Positions 13,010 to 26,252 are shown, counted from the stretch's first letter. The stretch: DNA of 64,000 nucleotides from Deinococcus murrayi DSM 11303 (GCF_000482805.1 NZ_KI519501.1:125030-189029), one strand, 5' to 3'. The notes: a model not told the origin generated them from the letters alone. Translations and numbers: made by a program.

Positions 13010-13041
13010 CGGGTGAGAGCTGCCCTTTGGCCCGCAGCCCT

Positions 13042-13803
<762 letters not shown>

Positions 13804-13811
13804 AACGGATG

Positions 13812-13817
13812 AGGCTA
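13812..13817 (-). promoter_or_regulatory. Leaderless -10 hexamer of map
   Basis: TAGCCT on the minus strand, 8 nt before the map ATG, with no ribosome-binding site between. Confidence 0.55.
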
Positions 13818-13879
13818 GCACACCTCTGCCGAGCCGCCGAACCGCGCCCTGCACGCTGGGGGGCGCCCGGCTCGGCACC

Positions 13880-14281
13880 TCACCCCAGTGCTCCGCGCAC
13901 CCGCTCGACCTCAGCCCGCCACGCCGCTTCGTCCTCCGCATCGGCCCACAGCTCCGGCAGTTCGCTGTCCGGGGCGAGCACCCGCGAGACCGCCGCTTGG
14001 GCCACGTCCCGCAGCTCTCCCAGTTCGGTGGCCTCTGCCCCGGCCACCCAGGCCCGCAGCTCCGCGTCGGTCAGGCGCGAGGTGTCGCCCGTCAGCACGG
14101 CGGCGAGCACCTCGGCGGCGGCCAGGGTGCGCCAGCCCTCCTCGGCGGCGAGGAAATCGGTGTCGGGGTCGAGGGCCACGTCAAAGGCCTCGGCGAGGGC
14201 AAAGGCCCCGTCCTGGGCCACCTCCTCCGCAAAGGCCGCGCCAACTTCGTTCTCGAATGCACCGGGTCCCCAGAGGTTCAT
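13880..14281 (-). CDS. DUF4259-domain protein
   Basis: A 133-aa acidic protein whose N-terminus (MNLWGPGAFENEVGAAFAEE) matches the DUF4259 signature (GxWGxGxFENDxA). The function is unknown. TAGCCT lies 6 nt before the ATG, so it has its own leaderless promoter. It lies 76 bp upstream of map on the same strand, and 9 bp downstream of the RelE-like toxin gene. Confidence 0.82.
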   Translation of the reverse strand: MNLWGPGAFENEVGAAFAEEVAQDGAFALAEAFDVALDPDTDFLAAEEGWRTLAAAEVLAAVLTGDTSRLTDAELRAWVAGAEATELGELRDVAQAAVSRVLAPDSELPELWADAEDEAAWRAEVERVRGALG

Positions 14282-14287
14282 GGGAGC

Positions 14288-14293
14288 AGGCTA
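14288..14293 (-). promoter_or_regulatory. Leaderless -10 hexamer of the DUF4259 gene
   Basis: TAGCCT, 6 nt before the ATG at 14281. It overlaps the end of the toxin-like gene. Confidence 0.5.
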
Positions 14294-14593
14294 ACGCCCG
14301 TAAGCGCTGTCGTGGTCGGGGTGAATGGAGATGCAGTGCAGGGTGTCTCCTGTGCGGGTGCACAGCAGGCGGCTTTTCTGGCTGACCCGCAGGGTGTACA
14401 GCGTTTCGCCGCCCGGTCCCGCCTGAGCATGCACCTTTTCCCAGTTCAGGCCGGGGGCGCGGTAGAGCGTCTCCCAGTCCAGGCGGTGAAGCCGGGCCAG
14501 CGTGTTCAGCACAGCATGGCGCTCAGCCTTTTCCAGGGCGAACAGGTCCCGTTGAAAAGTGGGGACGTTGAGGTCCAGGCGAACGGCGCTCAC
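14291..14593 (-). CDS. Putative RelE/ParE-type toxin
   Basis: A 100-aa basic protein with a helix (RDLFALEKAERHAVLNTLAR) followed by strands (ETLYTLRVSQKSRLLCTR, then DTLHCISIHPDHDSAYGR). This helix-then-sheet order and the basic C-terminus resemble RelE/ParE/HigB mRNA-interferase toxins. Its ATG overlaps the TGA of the AbrB-like gene, the usual antitoxin-first arrangement. No exact family match can be shown by eye, so toxicity is inferred from size, fold pattern and pairing. Confidence 0.6.
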   Translation of the reverse strand: MSAVRLDLNVPTFQRDLFALEKAERHAVLNTLARLHRLDWETLYRAPGLNWEKVHAQAGPGGETLYTLRVSQKSRLLCTRTGDTLHCISIHPDHDSAYGR

Positions 14594-14856
14594 GCGTCGC
14601 GAAGGCTTTCCAGTTCCTCAGGGGTGGTTTCACGGCCTGGGTTCTGGGACAACCACTCGAACGCTTCCTTCAGCTTCGCCTGCATTTCAGGCGTGTGCAG
14701 CCAGCGTTCGTTGTCGGGAATGACCGTCGCGGTACGAATGCGCCAGACGCCCGGCTCAGGCTGCTCGACCAGCACCGTCCGCCCGGCATATTCCTTGCCC
14801 AGCGAAATCTGCCCGCTGGCACCAATCACCTTCAGTTCGGTCTCTTTGGCGGTCAT
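14590..14856 (-). CDS. Putative AbrB-like antitoxin
   Basis: An 88-aa protein. The N-terminal half (ASGQISLGKEYAGRTVLVEQ, residues 13-32) looks like an AbrB/SpoVT swapped-hairpin DNA-binding domain, and the C-terminal half is helical and acidic (MQAKLKEAFEWLSQNPGRE), as expected for a toxin-binding tail. It overlaps the toxin-like gene by 4 bp. Such antitoxins usually repress their own promoter; here TAGCAT lies 6 nt before the ATG. Confidence 0.65.
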   Translation of the reverse strand: MTAKETELKVIGASGQISLGKEYAGRTVLVEQPEPGVWRIRTATVIPDNERWLHTPEMQAKLKEAFEWLSQNPGRETTPEELESLRDA

Positions 14857-14862
14857 GCCCTC

Positions 14863-14868
14863 ATGCTA
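14863..14868 (-). promoter_or_regulatory. Leaderless -10 hexamer of the AbrB/RelE-like pair
   Basis: TAGCAT on the minus strand, 6 nt before the antitoxin ATG and just beyond the ispG stop. Confidence 0.5.
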
Positions 14869-14886
14869 ACAGGGTTGCATGAAAAC

Positions 14887-16116
<1,230 letters not shown>

Positions 16117-16123
16117 GGGGCGC

Positions 16124-16129
16124 AGTTTA
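16124..16129 (-). promoter_or_regulatory. Leaderless -10 hexamer of ispG
   Basis: TAAACT 7 nt before the ATG at 16116; this placement decides the start. Confidence 0.6.
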
Positions 16130-16161
16130 CCCGCGCCCCGGCGGGACATTGGCGGCGGGGG

Positions 16162-17271
16162 CTACTGGGTGGGCACCTTGACCGTGCCCCTCACGATGAG
16201 GTCTTCGAGCTTCTTGAGGTTGGTCTTGAGGGATGCCGGAATCAAGGCCTCGTTATAGCGGTCAAAGGCCAGCCCGATGCCGCCATTGCTCAGGCCGAAG
16301 GAGCGGTCGCCGCTGCGCCAGGGTCGTCCCATCGCCACGTCCTTGACCACCGCGTACACGGCGTTGTCCACCCGCTTGAGCATGGAGGTCAGGCCGTGGT
16401 TCATGGTGGCGGGGTTGCCGTCAAAGTCACCGAGCGCGTTCTGATTGGTGTCCACCCCGATGAAAAAGACCGGACGGCTGTCGCCCGCACAGGCCTTGCG
16501 GTAGGCTGCGCTCTTGGGCACCGCCGCGTAGGGGTCGGCGCGGAACTTCAGGTCGGGGGGCAGGTTGGCGGCCTTGAGGCAGGGCTGCGCCTTGATTTGG
16601 TCAATCACGCCCCGGCCACTCGCCCCCGCCGCCGCGTAGATGATGTCGTTGCCGTTGCGCTGAAGCTGCGCGGTGAGCGTTTTGGCGATGCCGGGAAGGT
16701 TAAAGCCCGCGCTGGAGTCGCTGACAAACTGCGAGGTCACCTGGCAATCGGGGCAGGCAAAGGCCACCCCCGCTTCGAAGCCCGCTCGGAAGCGCCGAAT
16801 CACCGGGATGTCGGTGCCGCCGATAAAGCCCACTCGCCCGGTGGCCGTCTGCTTACCCGCGAGATATCCAGCCAAGAAACTGCCCTCGTGCTCGCGAAAG
16901 CGCAGGCCCACCGTATTGGGTCCTTTGGGCAGGTCATCGACCAGGACAAAGCGGGCATTGGGGGCCGCCGCTGCCGCCGCCGTGAGGGCCGCGTTGTTGG
17001 CGTACCCCACTCCAACCACCACCTTGGCCCCCGCACGCACCAGGCCAGGAATGCCGCGGCCCACCTCGCTGAGCTGTCCCGGCTCGAAGGTGCGGATCTG
17101 TCCGCCCGTCTCAGCAATCACCCGCTGCACGCCCTGGAAGACCGTCTGGTTGAAGCCCCCGTCCTGGCGCCCTCCCAGGTCAAACGCCACCCCCACCGTA
17201 AACCCGATGGCGTGGGCGGAACCGGCCAGGAGGAGAGACAAAGAAGCCAGCAACGCGGTTTGTCGACGCAT
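16162..17271 (-). CDS. BMP-family periplasmic binding protein, copy 1
   Basis: A 369-aa solute-binding protein of the BMP/PnrA family, whose members bind nucleosides. A Sec signal peptide (about residues 1-21, ending SAHA) lacks a lipobox Cys, so it should be soluble outside the inner membrane. Shared with copy 2 (25031) are VGVGYANNAALT, the LKAANLP and RKACAG segments and NHGLTSMLKRVDNAVYA. It alone has a CPDC pair (about residue 175) where copy 2 has NPKA. No permease or ATPase gene is adjacent. Confidence 0.88.
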   Translation of the reverse strand: MRRQTALLASLSLLLAGSAHAIGFTVGVAFDLGGRQDGGFNQTVFQGVQRVIAETGGQIRTFEPGQLSEVGRGIPGLVRAGAKVVVGVGYANNAALTAAAAAAPNARFVLVDDLPKGPNTVGLRFREHEGSFLAGYLAGKQTATGRVGFIGGTDIPVIRRFRAGFEAGVAFACPDCQVTSQFVSDSSAGFNLPGIAKTLTAQLQRNGNDIIYAAAGASGRGVIDQIKAQPCLKAANLPPDLKFRADPYAAVPKSAAYRKACAGDSRPVFFIGVDTNQNALGDFDGNPATMNHGLTSMLKRVDNAVYAVVKDVAMGRPWRSGDRSFGLSNGGIGLAFDRYNEALIPASLKTNLKKLEDLIVRGTVKVPTQ

Positions 17272-17315
17272 ACATCATGTTTTCTCATCAGTTCTTACAG
17301 CGGCCTGACGCCACT

Positions 17316-17331
17316 GGGGGGGTACCCCCCC
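17316..17331. promoter_or_regulatory. Perfect G7-TA-C7 palindrome in a divergent intergenic region
   Basis: Seven G, TA, then seven C, 45 bp from the BMP start and about 130 bp from the GH13 start. It could be an operator or simply a G/C-tract palindrome. Confidence 0.4.
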
Positions 17332-17394
17332 CTTGACCACCCGCCACCCGCCCACGCAGACTGCGCACAAACCCGAAGGCAACGCTTGCTCCCC

Positions 17395-17444
17395 GCCGGG
17401 CACGACCTCTCTTCCGCAGCGACAGAGAAGAGGTCGTGCTCGGC
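17395..17444 (+). promoter_or_regulatory. 16-bp inverted repeat just upstream of the GH13 gene
   Basis: Arms at 17395-17410 and 17429-17444 match at 15 of 16 positions (core CACGACCTCT / AGAGGTCGTG), with an 18-nt spacer, ending 19 nt before the ATG. It is long enough for a regulator dimer or an RNA hairpin that affects the nearby GGAGG. Confidence 0.6.
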
Positions 17445-17463
17445 GAACAGCATGGAGGACGAG

Positions 17464-19305
17464 ATGAACGACCACAAAACAGGAATCAGTGCCTGGCACG
17501 ACCACACCCCCGGCTACACGGCGCGGCTGGGGGCGGGGGTCGGCGAGGGGGGCGTGCGGCTGCGGCTGCGCGTGGCGGGGGCCGGAGTCGGGGACGTGAC
17601 GGGCGCTTGGCTCGATTTCGTGCGGGTGGGCGAAATCGAGAGCGTGCAGGCGACCGAGGTGGCTGGGCCACCCGGCACGGAGGGCCGCTGGTTCGAGGCC
17701 GAGCTGCCGCTGGACGCCGCCCGCGTGCGCTACGCCTGGACGCTGAGGCTGCCGGACGACCAGCTCCACCTCACCGCGCTGGGGCTGCACCGGGTGCGGC
17801 GGGGCTTTCGGAGCTGGTTTGGGTACCTCGCCGGACACCGGGCGCCCGAGTGGGCCTGGCGCAGCGTGTTCTACCAGGTCTTTCCCGACCGCTTTCGCAA
17901 CGGCGACCCCACCAATGACGTGCGGGACGGCGAGTACCTCTATCAGGGCCGCCCGGTCGAAAAGGCCGCGTGGGGTTCCCCGGTCACGAAAGAGGGCGAC
18001 ATCCACGCCCACTACGGGGGCGACCTGCGAGGAGTGCAAGACGCGCTGCCCTATCTGGAAGACCTCGGCGTGAACGCGCTGTGGCTCACGCCCATCTTCG
18101 TCTCGCCGTCGAACCACCGCTACGACATCAGCGACTACCGCCACGTCGACCCGCACCTCGGCGGGGACGCCGCCTGGGACGAGCTGCGAGCGGCGGCGGA
18201 CGCGCGGGGCTTTCGGCTGGTGCTCGACGGGGTGTTCAACCACGTCGGCAATGAGCACGCCCTTTTCCGAGCGGCGCTGGAAAGCGAAGCGGCCCCAGAG
18301 CGGGCGCTCTTTACCTGGCGCGACGAGCCAGGCAAGCCGCCCTATCACGCCTTTTTCGACCTGCCCAGCCTGCCCAAGATTGACTACCGGGCACCGGAAG
18401 CCGTCGCCGAGTTCCTGAACGGCGAGCGCAGCGTGGTCCGCGAATGGCTGCGGCGGGGAGCGGCGGGCTGGCGGCTGGACGTGGCGCACATGATTGGGAC
18501 GGGCGGCAGCGACGAGGACAACCTCACGCTGCACCGCGCCCTCAAGCAGGCCGCCCGCGAAGAACGTCCCGACGCTTACGTCTTTGGCGAACGCTTCTTT
18601 GACCCCGAACACGCCCTTGACGGCCAGGGCGAGGACGGCGCGATGAACTACCACGGCTTTGGCCTCCCGGTGATGCAGTGGCTGAGCGGCGAGGACCACT
18701 ATGGCCGCCCCAGCCGCTTGGAGGGCACGGAGCTGGCCGAGCTGCTGCATGACGCCTGGCACGTCCTCGCGCCGCCCGTCGCGCTGAGCATGTTCAACCT
18801 CATTGAGTCGCACGACATCGGGCGGGCCTTGTTCCGGCTAGGGGAAGACCGGACCCGGTTCCTGGCCGCCTTCACCCTGCTGATGGGCTATCCCGGTGTG
18901 CCCTGCACCTACTACGGCACGGAGATTGGCCTCAGCCAGCGCCAGCCGGGCATGATGCCCTGGTGCCGCGAGAGCATGCCCTGGGACGAGGCGACCTGGG
19001 ACCAGGAGCTGCGGGCGCGGGTACAGGCGCTCATTCGGCTGCGGCGAGAGACGCGGGTCTTGCAGGAAGGGACCCTGCGCTTTGTGCACGCGGAAGCGGA
19101 CGCCCTCGCCTTCCTGCGCGAGTTCACGGACGCGGTGGGAAGGGTCGAGCGGGCTGTGGTCGTCGCCAGCCGCCGCCCGGAGGCCCACCCGGTGACGCTG
19201 ACCCTCCCGGCGGGCGAGTGGCGGGACCCGCTGCGCGGCGAGACGCTGCCGGGCGGCGAGGTCACGCTGGACGCGGCGGGCGGGAGGATGTTGCTTCAGG
19301 GCTGA
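17464..19305 (+). CDS. Neopullulanase/cyclomaltodextrinase-like GH13 glycosidase
   Basis: A 613-aa alpha-amylase-family enzyme with an N-terminal beta-sandwich (about residues 1-120), as in neopullulanase and maltogenic amylases, then the (beta/alpha)8 barrel starting at WRSVFYQVFPDRF. Catalytic residues are the Asp nucleophile in GWRLDVAHM (about 339), Glu in VFGERFFDPEHA (about 376) and Asp in ESHDIGRAL (about 452). There is no signal peptide, so it should hydrolyse imported cyclodextrins or maltodextrins in the cytoplasm. GGAGG lies 5 nt before the ATG at 17464; an in-frame ATG four codons earlier is an alternative. The 3' end overlaps the convergent P-loop kinase gene by 44 bp. Confidence 0.9.
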   Translation: MNDHKTGISAWHDHTPGYTARLGAGVGEGGVRLRLRVAGAGVGDVTGAWLDFVRVGEIESVQATEVAGPPGTEGRWFEAELPLDAARVRYAWTLRLPDDQLHLTALGLHRVRRGFRSWFGYLAGHRAPEWAWRSVFYQVFPDRFRNGDPTNDVRDGEYLYQGRPVEKAAWGSPVTKEGDIHAHYGGDLRGVQDALPYLEDLGVNALWLTPIFVSPSNHRYDISDYRHVDPHLGGDAAWDELRAAADARGFRLVLDGVFNHVGNEHALFRAALESEAAPERALFTWRDEPGKPPYHAFFDLPSLPKIDYRAPEAVAEFLNGERSVVREWLRRGAAGWRLDVAHMIGTGGSDEDNLTLHRALKQAAREERPDAYVFGERFFDPEHALDGQGEDGAMNYHGFGLPVMQWLSGEDHYGRPSRLEGTELAELLHDAWHVLAPPVALSMFNLIESHDIGRALFRLGEDRTRFLAAFTLLMGYPGVPCTYYGTEIGLSQRQPGMMPWCRESMPWDEATWDQELRARVQALIRLRRETRVLQEGTLRFVHAEADALAFLREFTDAVGRVERAVVVASRRPEAHPVTLTLPAGEWRDPLRGETLPGGEVTLDAAGGRMLLQG

Positions 19306-19813
19306 GAGAGGCCAGCCACCGCGCCGCCTCCCCCGGCGACCGCAGCCGCACGACCCGCAGATGCGGGTATGCCGCGAGGAGGGCGGGCGTCTCGCGGCGG
19401 CGTTTCCAGTGGGTGCGGAAAAACCAGGCCAGGATGCCGTCGCGGGTGAGCTGTGCAGACAGGCGCTCGCGGTTGCCGTTCCACAATTCCTGGCGAGTGA
19501 GGATGCGCCGCAGCGTGCGCCTCAGCAGTCGCCAGAACACGACCTGACCGGGATAGTCCAGCCAGACCAGCGTGTCGGCCCGCGCCCACCCGATGTCGCG
19601 GGCCTTGGAGTAGTTCCCGTCCATCACCCAGGCGTCCCCGGCGGTGAAGGCGGCGACCCGCGCCCGGAACGCCTCTCGCGGGGCCTCCTGCCAGCCGGGG
19701 AGGTGATTCCAGGCGTCCTGCTCGCCGTGGGGTACCCCTAGCCGCCCGGCGAGCGCACGGGCCAGGGTGGTCTTGCCGCTCCCGGTGGTGCCGATAACGA
19801 CGATTCGCCTCAT
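19262..19813 (-). CDS. P-loop nucleotide kinase-like protein (FLAR/topology-modulation type)
   Basis: A 183-aa protein with Walker A GTTGSGKTT (about residues 8-16), the LDYPGQVVFWRLLRRTLRR lid-like stretch and WNGNRERL. This is the pattern of the adenylate-kinase-like DNA topology modulation/FLAR family of unknown substrate. The start at MRRIVVIG is set by the first beta strand. Its C-terminal 15 codons lie antisense to the end of the GH13 gene. No operon partner. Confidence 0.82.
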   Translation of the reverse strand: MRRIVVIGTTGSGKTTLARALAGRLGVPHGEQDAWNHLPGWQEAPREAFRARVAAFTAGDAWVMDGNYSKARDIGWARADTLVWLDYPGQVVFWRLLRRTLRRILTRQELWNGNRERLSAQLTRDGILAWFFRTHWKRRRETPALLAAYPHLRVVRLRSPGEAARWLASLSPEATSSRPPRPA

Positions 19814-19901
19814 GCCCAGCAGGAAATCACGGGGTGGGGGGCCGAGGCATCCGCCACCTGGCTGGGACCTAGAGGATTGGCGGAAGAACGCCTGATGTTC
19901 T

Positions 19902-19960
19902 GTCCCTCTCCCCTTGTGGGACTCACAGAGCTGCTTGCAGAGAGGCCTTGCGAGAGCTTG
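19902..19960. repeat. Possible dispersed intergenic repeat, family 2
   Basis: A stretch beginning CCCTCTCCCC with GACTC-AGAGC-GCAGAG spacing resembles the stretch at 60441-60505. Similarity is by eye only. It lies in the 242-bp gap between the P-loop kinase and the next plus-strand gene. Confidence 0.4.
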
Positions 19961-20010
19961 GGATGACTTGTAAAGCTCCGCAGTCGAGGGGGCGCCCGGA
20001 CCGGAGCTAA

Positions 20011-20031
20011 CCGCTGACGGCTGGCCGCTGG
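20011..20031. repeat. Heptad array, three NNGCTGN units
   Basis: Three 7-nt units in register (CCGCTGA, CGGCTGG, CCGCTGG), in the gap upstream of the 127-aa gene. Same family as the other heptad arrays. Confidence 0.65.
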
Positions 20032-20039
20032 CCACTTGC

Positions 20040-20045
20040 TATCCT
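20040..20045 (+). promoter_or_regulatory. -10 hexamer of the 127-aa gene
   Basis: TATCCT 10 nt before the ATG at 20056, directly after a heptad array; a very short or absent leader is implied. Confidence 0.5.
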
Positions 20046-20055
20046 GCCCCCACAC

Positions 20056-20439
20056 ATGGCACACGCAGATGACGGGCGGCTGTACGCGGGATGGGTCGAG
20101 CTTCTCTCGTGGCTGGAAGCGGAAGCGGCGGCGCAGGGCTTGGGCTTTCAGAAGGTCGCGGACTTTCCCGACTACATCTACCGCATGGAACGGCCCTATG
20201 ACCTGCCCACCACGGTGATGAGCGTGGCCCTCACGGCGGGGGGGCAGCCCCTGCTGGTGGCGGCGGTCAGCCCCCGGCACGTGGACCTAAAGAGCATTTC
20301 GCTGCGTCTCATGGGCGGCTCGAAGCACTGGCACCTGCACGCGGGCGAGGCCGGGCTGCTGGAGGGCAAACGGCCCTTCACGCGGGAGCGCCTCGCGCAG
20401 CTTATCGAGGGGGCGGTGCGGGGACTGACGGCGGTGTGA
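20056..20439 (+). CDS. Conserved-looking hypothetical protein
   Basis: A 127-aa protein of unknown function. It opens MAHADDGRLYAGWVELLSWLE, has a basic/aromatic middle (DFPDYIYRMERPYDLP), three strands (VMSVALTAGG, PLLVAAVSP, SISLRLMGG) and a helical end. There is no signal peptide or membrane segment. The -10 element and good coding character support it. I do not recognise the family. Confidence 0.7.
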   Translation: MAHADDGRLYAGWVELLSWLEAEAAAQGLGFQKVADFPDYIYRMERPYDLPTTVMSVALTAGGQPLLVAAVSPRHVDLKSISLRLMGGSKHWHLHAGEAGLLEGKRPFTRERLAQLIEGAVRGLTAV

Positions 20440-20458
20440 GGTGGGTGCCGGGTGACCC

Positions 20459-20923
20459 TTACAGCACTCGGAAGGCCACCCACGCCATGCCCACCCCCAG
20501 CAGGGTGCCCACGAGCACTTCGAGGTAGGTGTGCCCCAGCAGCACCCGCAGGGGCAGGGGCGCGAAGCCCTCGCGGACGACGGTTCGCAGCTCCTCGACG
20601 AGGTCGTTGAGCAAGCGGGCCTGCATGCCGCTGGAGTGGCGCACGCCCGTCGCGTCGTACATCACGATGAGGGCAAAGACGGCGCAGGCGGCAAAGAGGG
20701 GGCTGCCCAGCCCCTGGGTGAGGGCCACCCCGGTCGTCAGGGCCGCCACCATCGCGGAGTGGCTTGAGGGCATGCCCCCCGTCTCCATAAAGGCTTCGGG
20801 CCGCCAGCGCCGCTCCAGCAGCAAAATGAGGAGCACCTTGAGCACCTGCGCTCCAGTTGAGGCGAGCACCGCCGTCCACAGCCAGCGGTTGCCCAGCAGG
20901 TCGTCGAGGGGAGAAGGGGTCAT
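20459..20923 (-). CDS. Divergent PAP2 family membrane protein (DUF212/YuiD-like)
   Basis: A 154-aa membrane protein with about four hydrophobic segments. The [20 protein letters not shown] motif carries the conserved Ser-His of the divergent PAP2 family, and [20 protein letters not shown] follows. A lipid-phosphate phosphatase activity is suggested but the full acid-phosphatase triad is not intact in this family. I start it at the ATG overlapping the folD TGA (ATGA); an upstream in-frame TTG is possible. Last gene of the Asp23-nusB-folD chain. Confidence 0.85.
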   Translation of the reverse strand: MTPSPLDDLLGNRWLWTAVLASTGAQVLKVLLILLLERRWRPEAFMETGGMPSSHSAMVAALTTGVALTQGLGSPLFAACAVFALIVMYDATGVRHSSGMQARLLNDLVEELRTVVREGFAPLPLRVLLGHTYLEVLVGTLLGVGMAWVAFRVL

Positions 20924-21786
20924 GGGCAAACAGGAAGAGCGCTCCGGCGCTCGGCGGCGGCGACGGTGTTGGCGAGCAGAGCGGCGACCGTCATCGGGCC
21001 GACACCCCCCGGCACGGGTGTGAGGGCGGAGGCGACCCCCGCCACCGCCGGATGCACGTCTCCGGTGAGGTGGGCGGCTCCCGACCCGTCCACGACTCGG
21101 TTGATGCCCACATCCACCACGACCGCGCCGGGCCGCACCATCTCCGGCGTGATGAGGTGCGGCTGCCCCGCCGCCACGACGAGCAGCTCGGCTTCCCGCG
21201 TGACCGCCCCCAGGTCGGGCGTCTGGCGGTGGGCCAGCGTGACCGTCGCGTCAGCGGCCAGCAGCAGCGCGGCCATCGGTCGGCCCACGATGAGGCTGCG
21301 GCCCACCACCGCAGCTCGGCGGCCCGCGACGGGAATCCCGTAGTGCGCCAGCAGCGCCATCACCCCGGCGGGGGTGCAGGGGGTCAGGCCGGGCCGCCCC
21401 GACCACAGCTCGCCCACATTGCAGGGATGAAAGCCGTCCACGTCCTTGGCGGGGTCTACCGCCCGCAGCACCGCCGCCGCATCGAGGTGGGGCGGGAGGG
21501 GAAGTTGCACCAGGATGCCGTCCACGTCAGGGGCCGCGTTCAGGTCGGCGAGGAGGGAGAGCAGTTCGGTCTGCGAGGTTTCCTCCGGCAGGGCGTAGAC
21601 CGTGCTGCGCAGCCCTGCCTCCCGCGCCCGGCGGTCCTTGCCACGCACGTAGCTCGCCGAGGCGGGGTCATCGCCGACGCGCACCAGGGCGAGGCCGGGG
21701 GGCCGGGACAGGGCGCGGGCGCGTTCAGCGGTGGCCGCGAGCAGGGCGGCGGCGGCGGGTGCTCCGGCCAGCAGCTGCGCGGTCAC
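20920..21786 (-). CDS. folD: Bifunctional methylenetetrahydrofolate dehydrogenase/cyclohydrolase
   Basis: A 288-aa cytoplasmic enzyme interconverting 5,10-methylene-, methenyl- and 10-formyl-THF for one-carbon metabolism. SYVRGKDRR carries the active-site Lys, followed by [15 protein letters not shown] and the NADP site [13 protein letters not shown], and the C-terminal [13 protein letters not shown]. Length is standard. The GTG start overlaps the nusB TGA (GTGA), and its own stop overlaps the PAP2 start. Confidence 0.95.
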   Translation of the reverse strand: MTAQLLAGAPAAAALLAATAERARALSRPPGLALVRVGDDPASASYVRGKDRRAREAGLRSTVYALPEETSQTELLSLLADLNAAPDVDGILVQLPLPPHLDAAAVLRAVDPAKDVDGFHPCNVGELWSGRPGLTPCTPAGVMALLAHYGIPVAGRRAAVVGRSLIVGRPMAALLLAADATVTLAHRQTPDLGAVTREAELLVVAAGQPHLITPEMVRPGAVVVDVGINRVVDGSGAAHLTGDVHPAVAGVASALTPVPGGVGPMTVAALLANTVAAAERRSALPVCP

Positions 21787-22271
21787 GCGTCCCGGTTCCC
21801 CGATAGGGTGCGGCTGAGGCCTCCCAGCACCCCGTTGACAAAGCGGCCCGAATCCTCGCCGCCGAACTTGCGGGCGATGCGCACCGCGCTCTCGATGACG
21901 GGGGGATGCGGCTCGGAGGTGTAGAGCAGCTCGTAGGTCGCCAGCCGCAGCACGTTGAGGTCAGTTTGGGCCATCTGCCCGAAGTCCCAGCCGCGAATGG
22001 TGCGGCGCAACTGGTCGTCGACCTCGGTGCGGCGGGTCTCTAAGCCCTCCAGGAGTTGCCGGGCAAAGGCAAGCGCCTCCTCGCTGAGGGGCGGGAAGGT
22101 GTCGTCGCCCTCGCGCATGGCCCCTTCGGCGCGGGTGAAGATGGCACCGAGGGGCAGCCCCGCCCCGGCCCCGCCCCCCCGCTCGGCCTCGAACAGCACC
22201 CGGAAGGCGAACTCGCGGGCGGCACGGCGGGTGCCGAGGGGCGGCTGGGCACGGTCGCGGCGGCGGGTCAA
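21783..22271 (-). CDS. nusB: Transcription antitermination factor
   Basis: A 162-aa all-helical RNA-binding protein that, with NusE/S10, binds boxA in rRNA leaders. It opens with a basic segment [18 protein letters not shown] and has [19 protein letters not shown], ending [14 protein letters not shown] Gly-rich insertion of about 20 residues follows the first helix. Its ATG overlaps the Asp23 TGA. Confidence 0.92.
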   Translation of the reverse strand: MTRRRDRAQPPLGTRRAAREFAFRVLFEAERGGGAGAGLPLGAIFTRAEGAMREGDDTFPPLSEEALAFARQLLEGLETRRTEVDDQLRRTIRGWDFGQMAQTDLNVLRLATYELLYTSEPHPPVIESAVRIARKFGGEDSGRFVNGVLGGLSRTLSGNRDA

Positions 22272-22609
22272 GCGGCCCCCTCACGCGGCAGGGTCACGCC
22301 CAGCACGCTGACGTTGACGGCCCGCACCTTCAGCCCGGTCATCAGCTCGATGTTCTCGCACACCGCCCCCTGTGCTTGCCGCGCCAGCCCAACGAGGCTG
22401 CGGCCATACTCCACGTTCAGGCCGACATCTACGGTGACTTGGTTGCCCTCGCGGGTGACCCGCAGGGCGCGGGGGCGGCGCGGCCCCCCCTGCGAGCGCA
22501 GCACCTCGCCCACCTTGAGGGGCGCGGCGGCGATCTCCACGCCCTCGATGCCGTCCAGCGTCGTGGCGGCGATGTCCGTCAGGACACTTTTGCTGATGTC
22601 TACGTCCAT
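22268..22609 (-). CDS. Asp23/Gls24 family envelope stress protein
   Basis: A 113-aa alpha/beta protein of the Asp23 (DUF322) family: [16 protein letters not shown], the strand [14 protein letters not shown], and the helix [19 protein letters not shown] followed by [10 protein letters not shown]. In many bacteria such a gene precedes nusB, as here with a 4-bp overlap. Its role is envelope- or stress-related but not defined. TACACT lies 10 nt before the start. Confidence 0.88.
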   Translation of the reverse strand: MDVDISKSVLTDIAATTLDGIEGVEIAAAPLKVGEVLRSQGGPRRPRALRVTREGNQVTVDVGLNVEYGRSLVGLARQAQGAVCENIELMTGLKVRAVNVSVLGVTLPREGAA

Positions 22610-22619
22610 ATCGGGAGAC

Positions 22620-22625
22620 AGTGTA
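22620..22625 (-). promoter_or_regulatory. -10 hexamer of the Asp23-nusB-folD chain
   Basis: TACACT, 10 nt before the Asp23-family ATG on the minus strand. Confidence 0.45.
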
Positions 22626-22647
22626 GCTGGGGGAGGGGGGGAGGCGA

Positions 22648-22677
22648 GTGGCTGGTGGCCCAGACGCGACCAGCCAC
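22648..22677 (-). terminator. Hairpin after ligA
   Basis: A 9-bp perfect stem GTGGCTGGT / ACCAGCCAC with a 12-nt loop, 4 nt beyond the ligA stop. No U-run. Its arm sequence resembles the heptad units. Confidence 0.55.
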
Positions 22678-22680
22678 CTG

Positions 22681-24837
<2,157 letters not shown>

Positions 24838-24928
24838 CTAAGGGTCCCTCAGGCTACGTTCACCCATCGGAGGGTAGGCGGGGCGGAAAGGTGACCCATC
24901 TCCAGGTCTAGACACCCGCTGGATTCCG

Positions 24929-24934
24929 TATACT
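24929..24934 (+). promoter_or_regulatory. Probable -10 element of BMP copy 2
   Basis: TATACT about 97 nt before the BMP start. TAGACA 14 nt upstream resembles a -35 but the spacing is short. Confidence 0.45.
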
Positions 24935-24957
24935 CTGGGCTGGGTCCAAGGAGCCGC

Positions 24958-24984
24958 ATGACGCAAGCATCCGCTGAAGGCTGA
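24958..24984 (+). CDS. Candidate 8-residue leader peptide upstream of BMP copy 2
   Basis: A tiny reading frame MTQASAEG with AAGGAG 4 nt before its ATG, ending 46 nt before the BMP start. The ribosome-binding context is very close to that of lepB. It could be a regulatory leader peptide, or chance. Confidence 0.35.
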   Translation: MTQASAEG

Positions 24985-25030
24985 GGCTGGGTCCCATAGC
25001 ACTGCACCGTTCCACTCCACCGGAGGAAAC

Positions 25031-26140
<1,110 letters not shown>

Positions 26141-26162
26141 GGCTTTTCCCCTCCCTCCTCCT

Positions 26163-26187
26163 GGGCCGCTTCCTTCCGGGGCGGCCC
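26163..26187 (+). terminator. Hairpin after BMP copy 2
   Basis: A 7-bp stem GGGCCGC / GCGGCCC with an 11-nt loop, 22 nt beyond the stop. The downstream T content is modest. Confidence 0.55.
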
Positions 26188-26246
26188 GGTTCGCTTTGGC
26201 CTCTTCCCCCCGCACCTGCCCTGCCCCCTCCCCCGCAAGCAGGTGC

Positions 26247-26252
26247 TAGAAT
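26247..26252 (+). promoter_or_regulatory. Possible -10 element of uvrA
   Basis: TAGAAT about 105 nt before the uvrA start. No clear -35 and no palindromic radiation/desiccation response motif is seen here. Confidence 0.4.
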
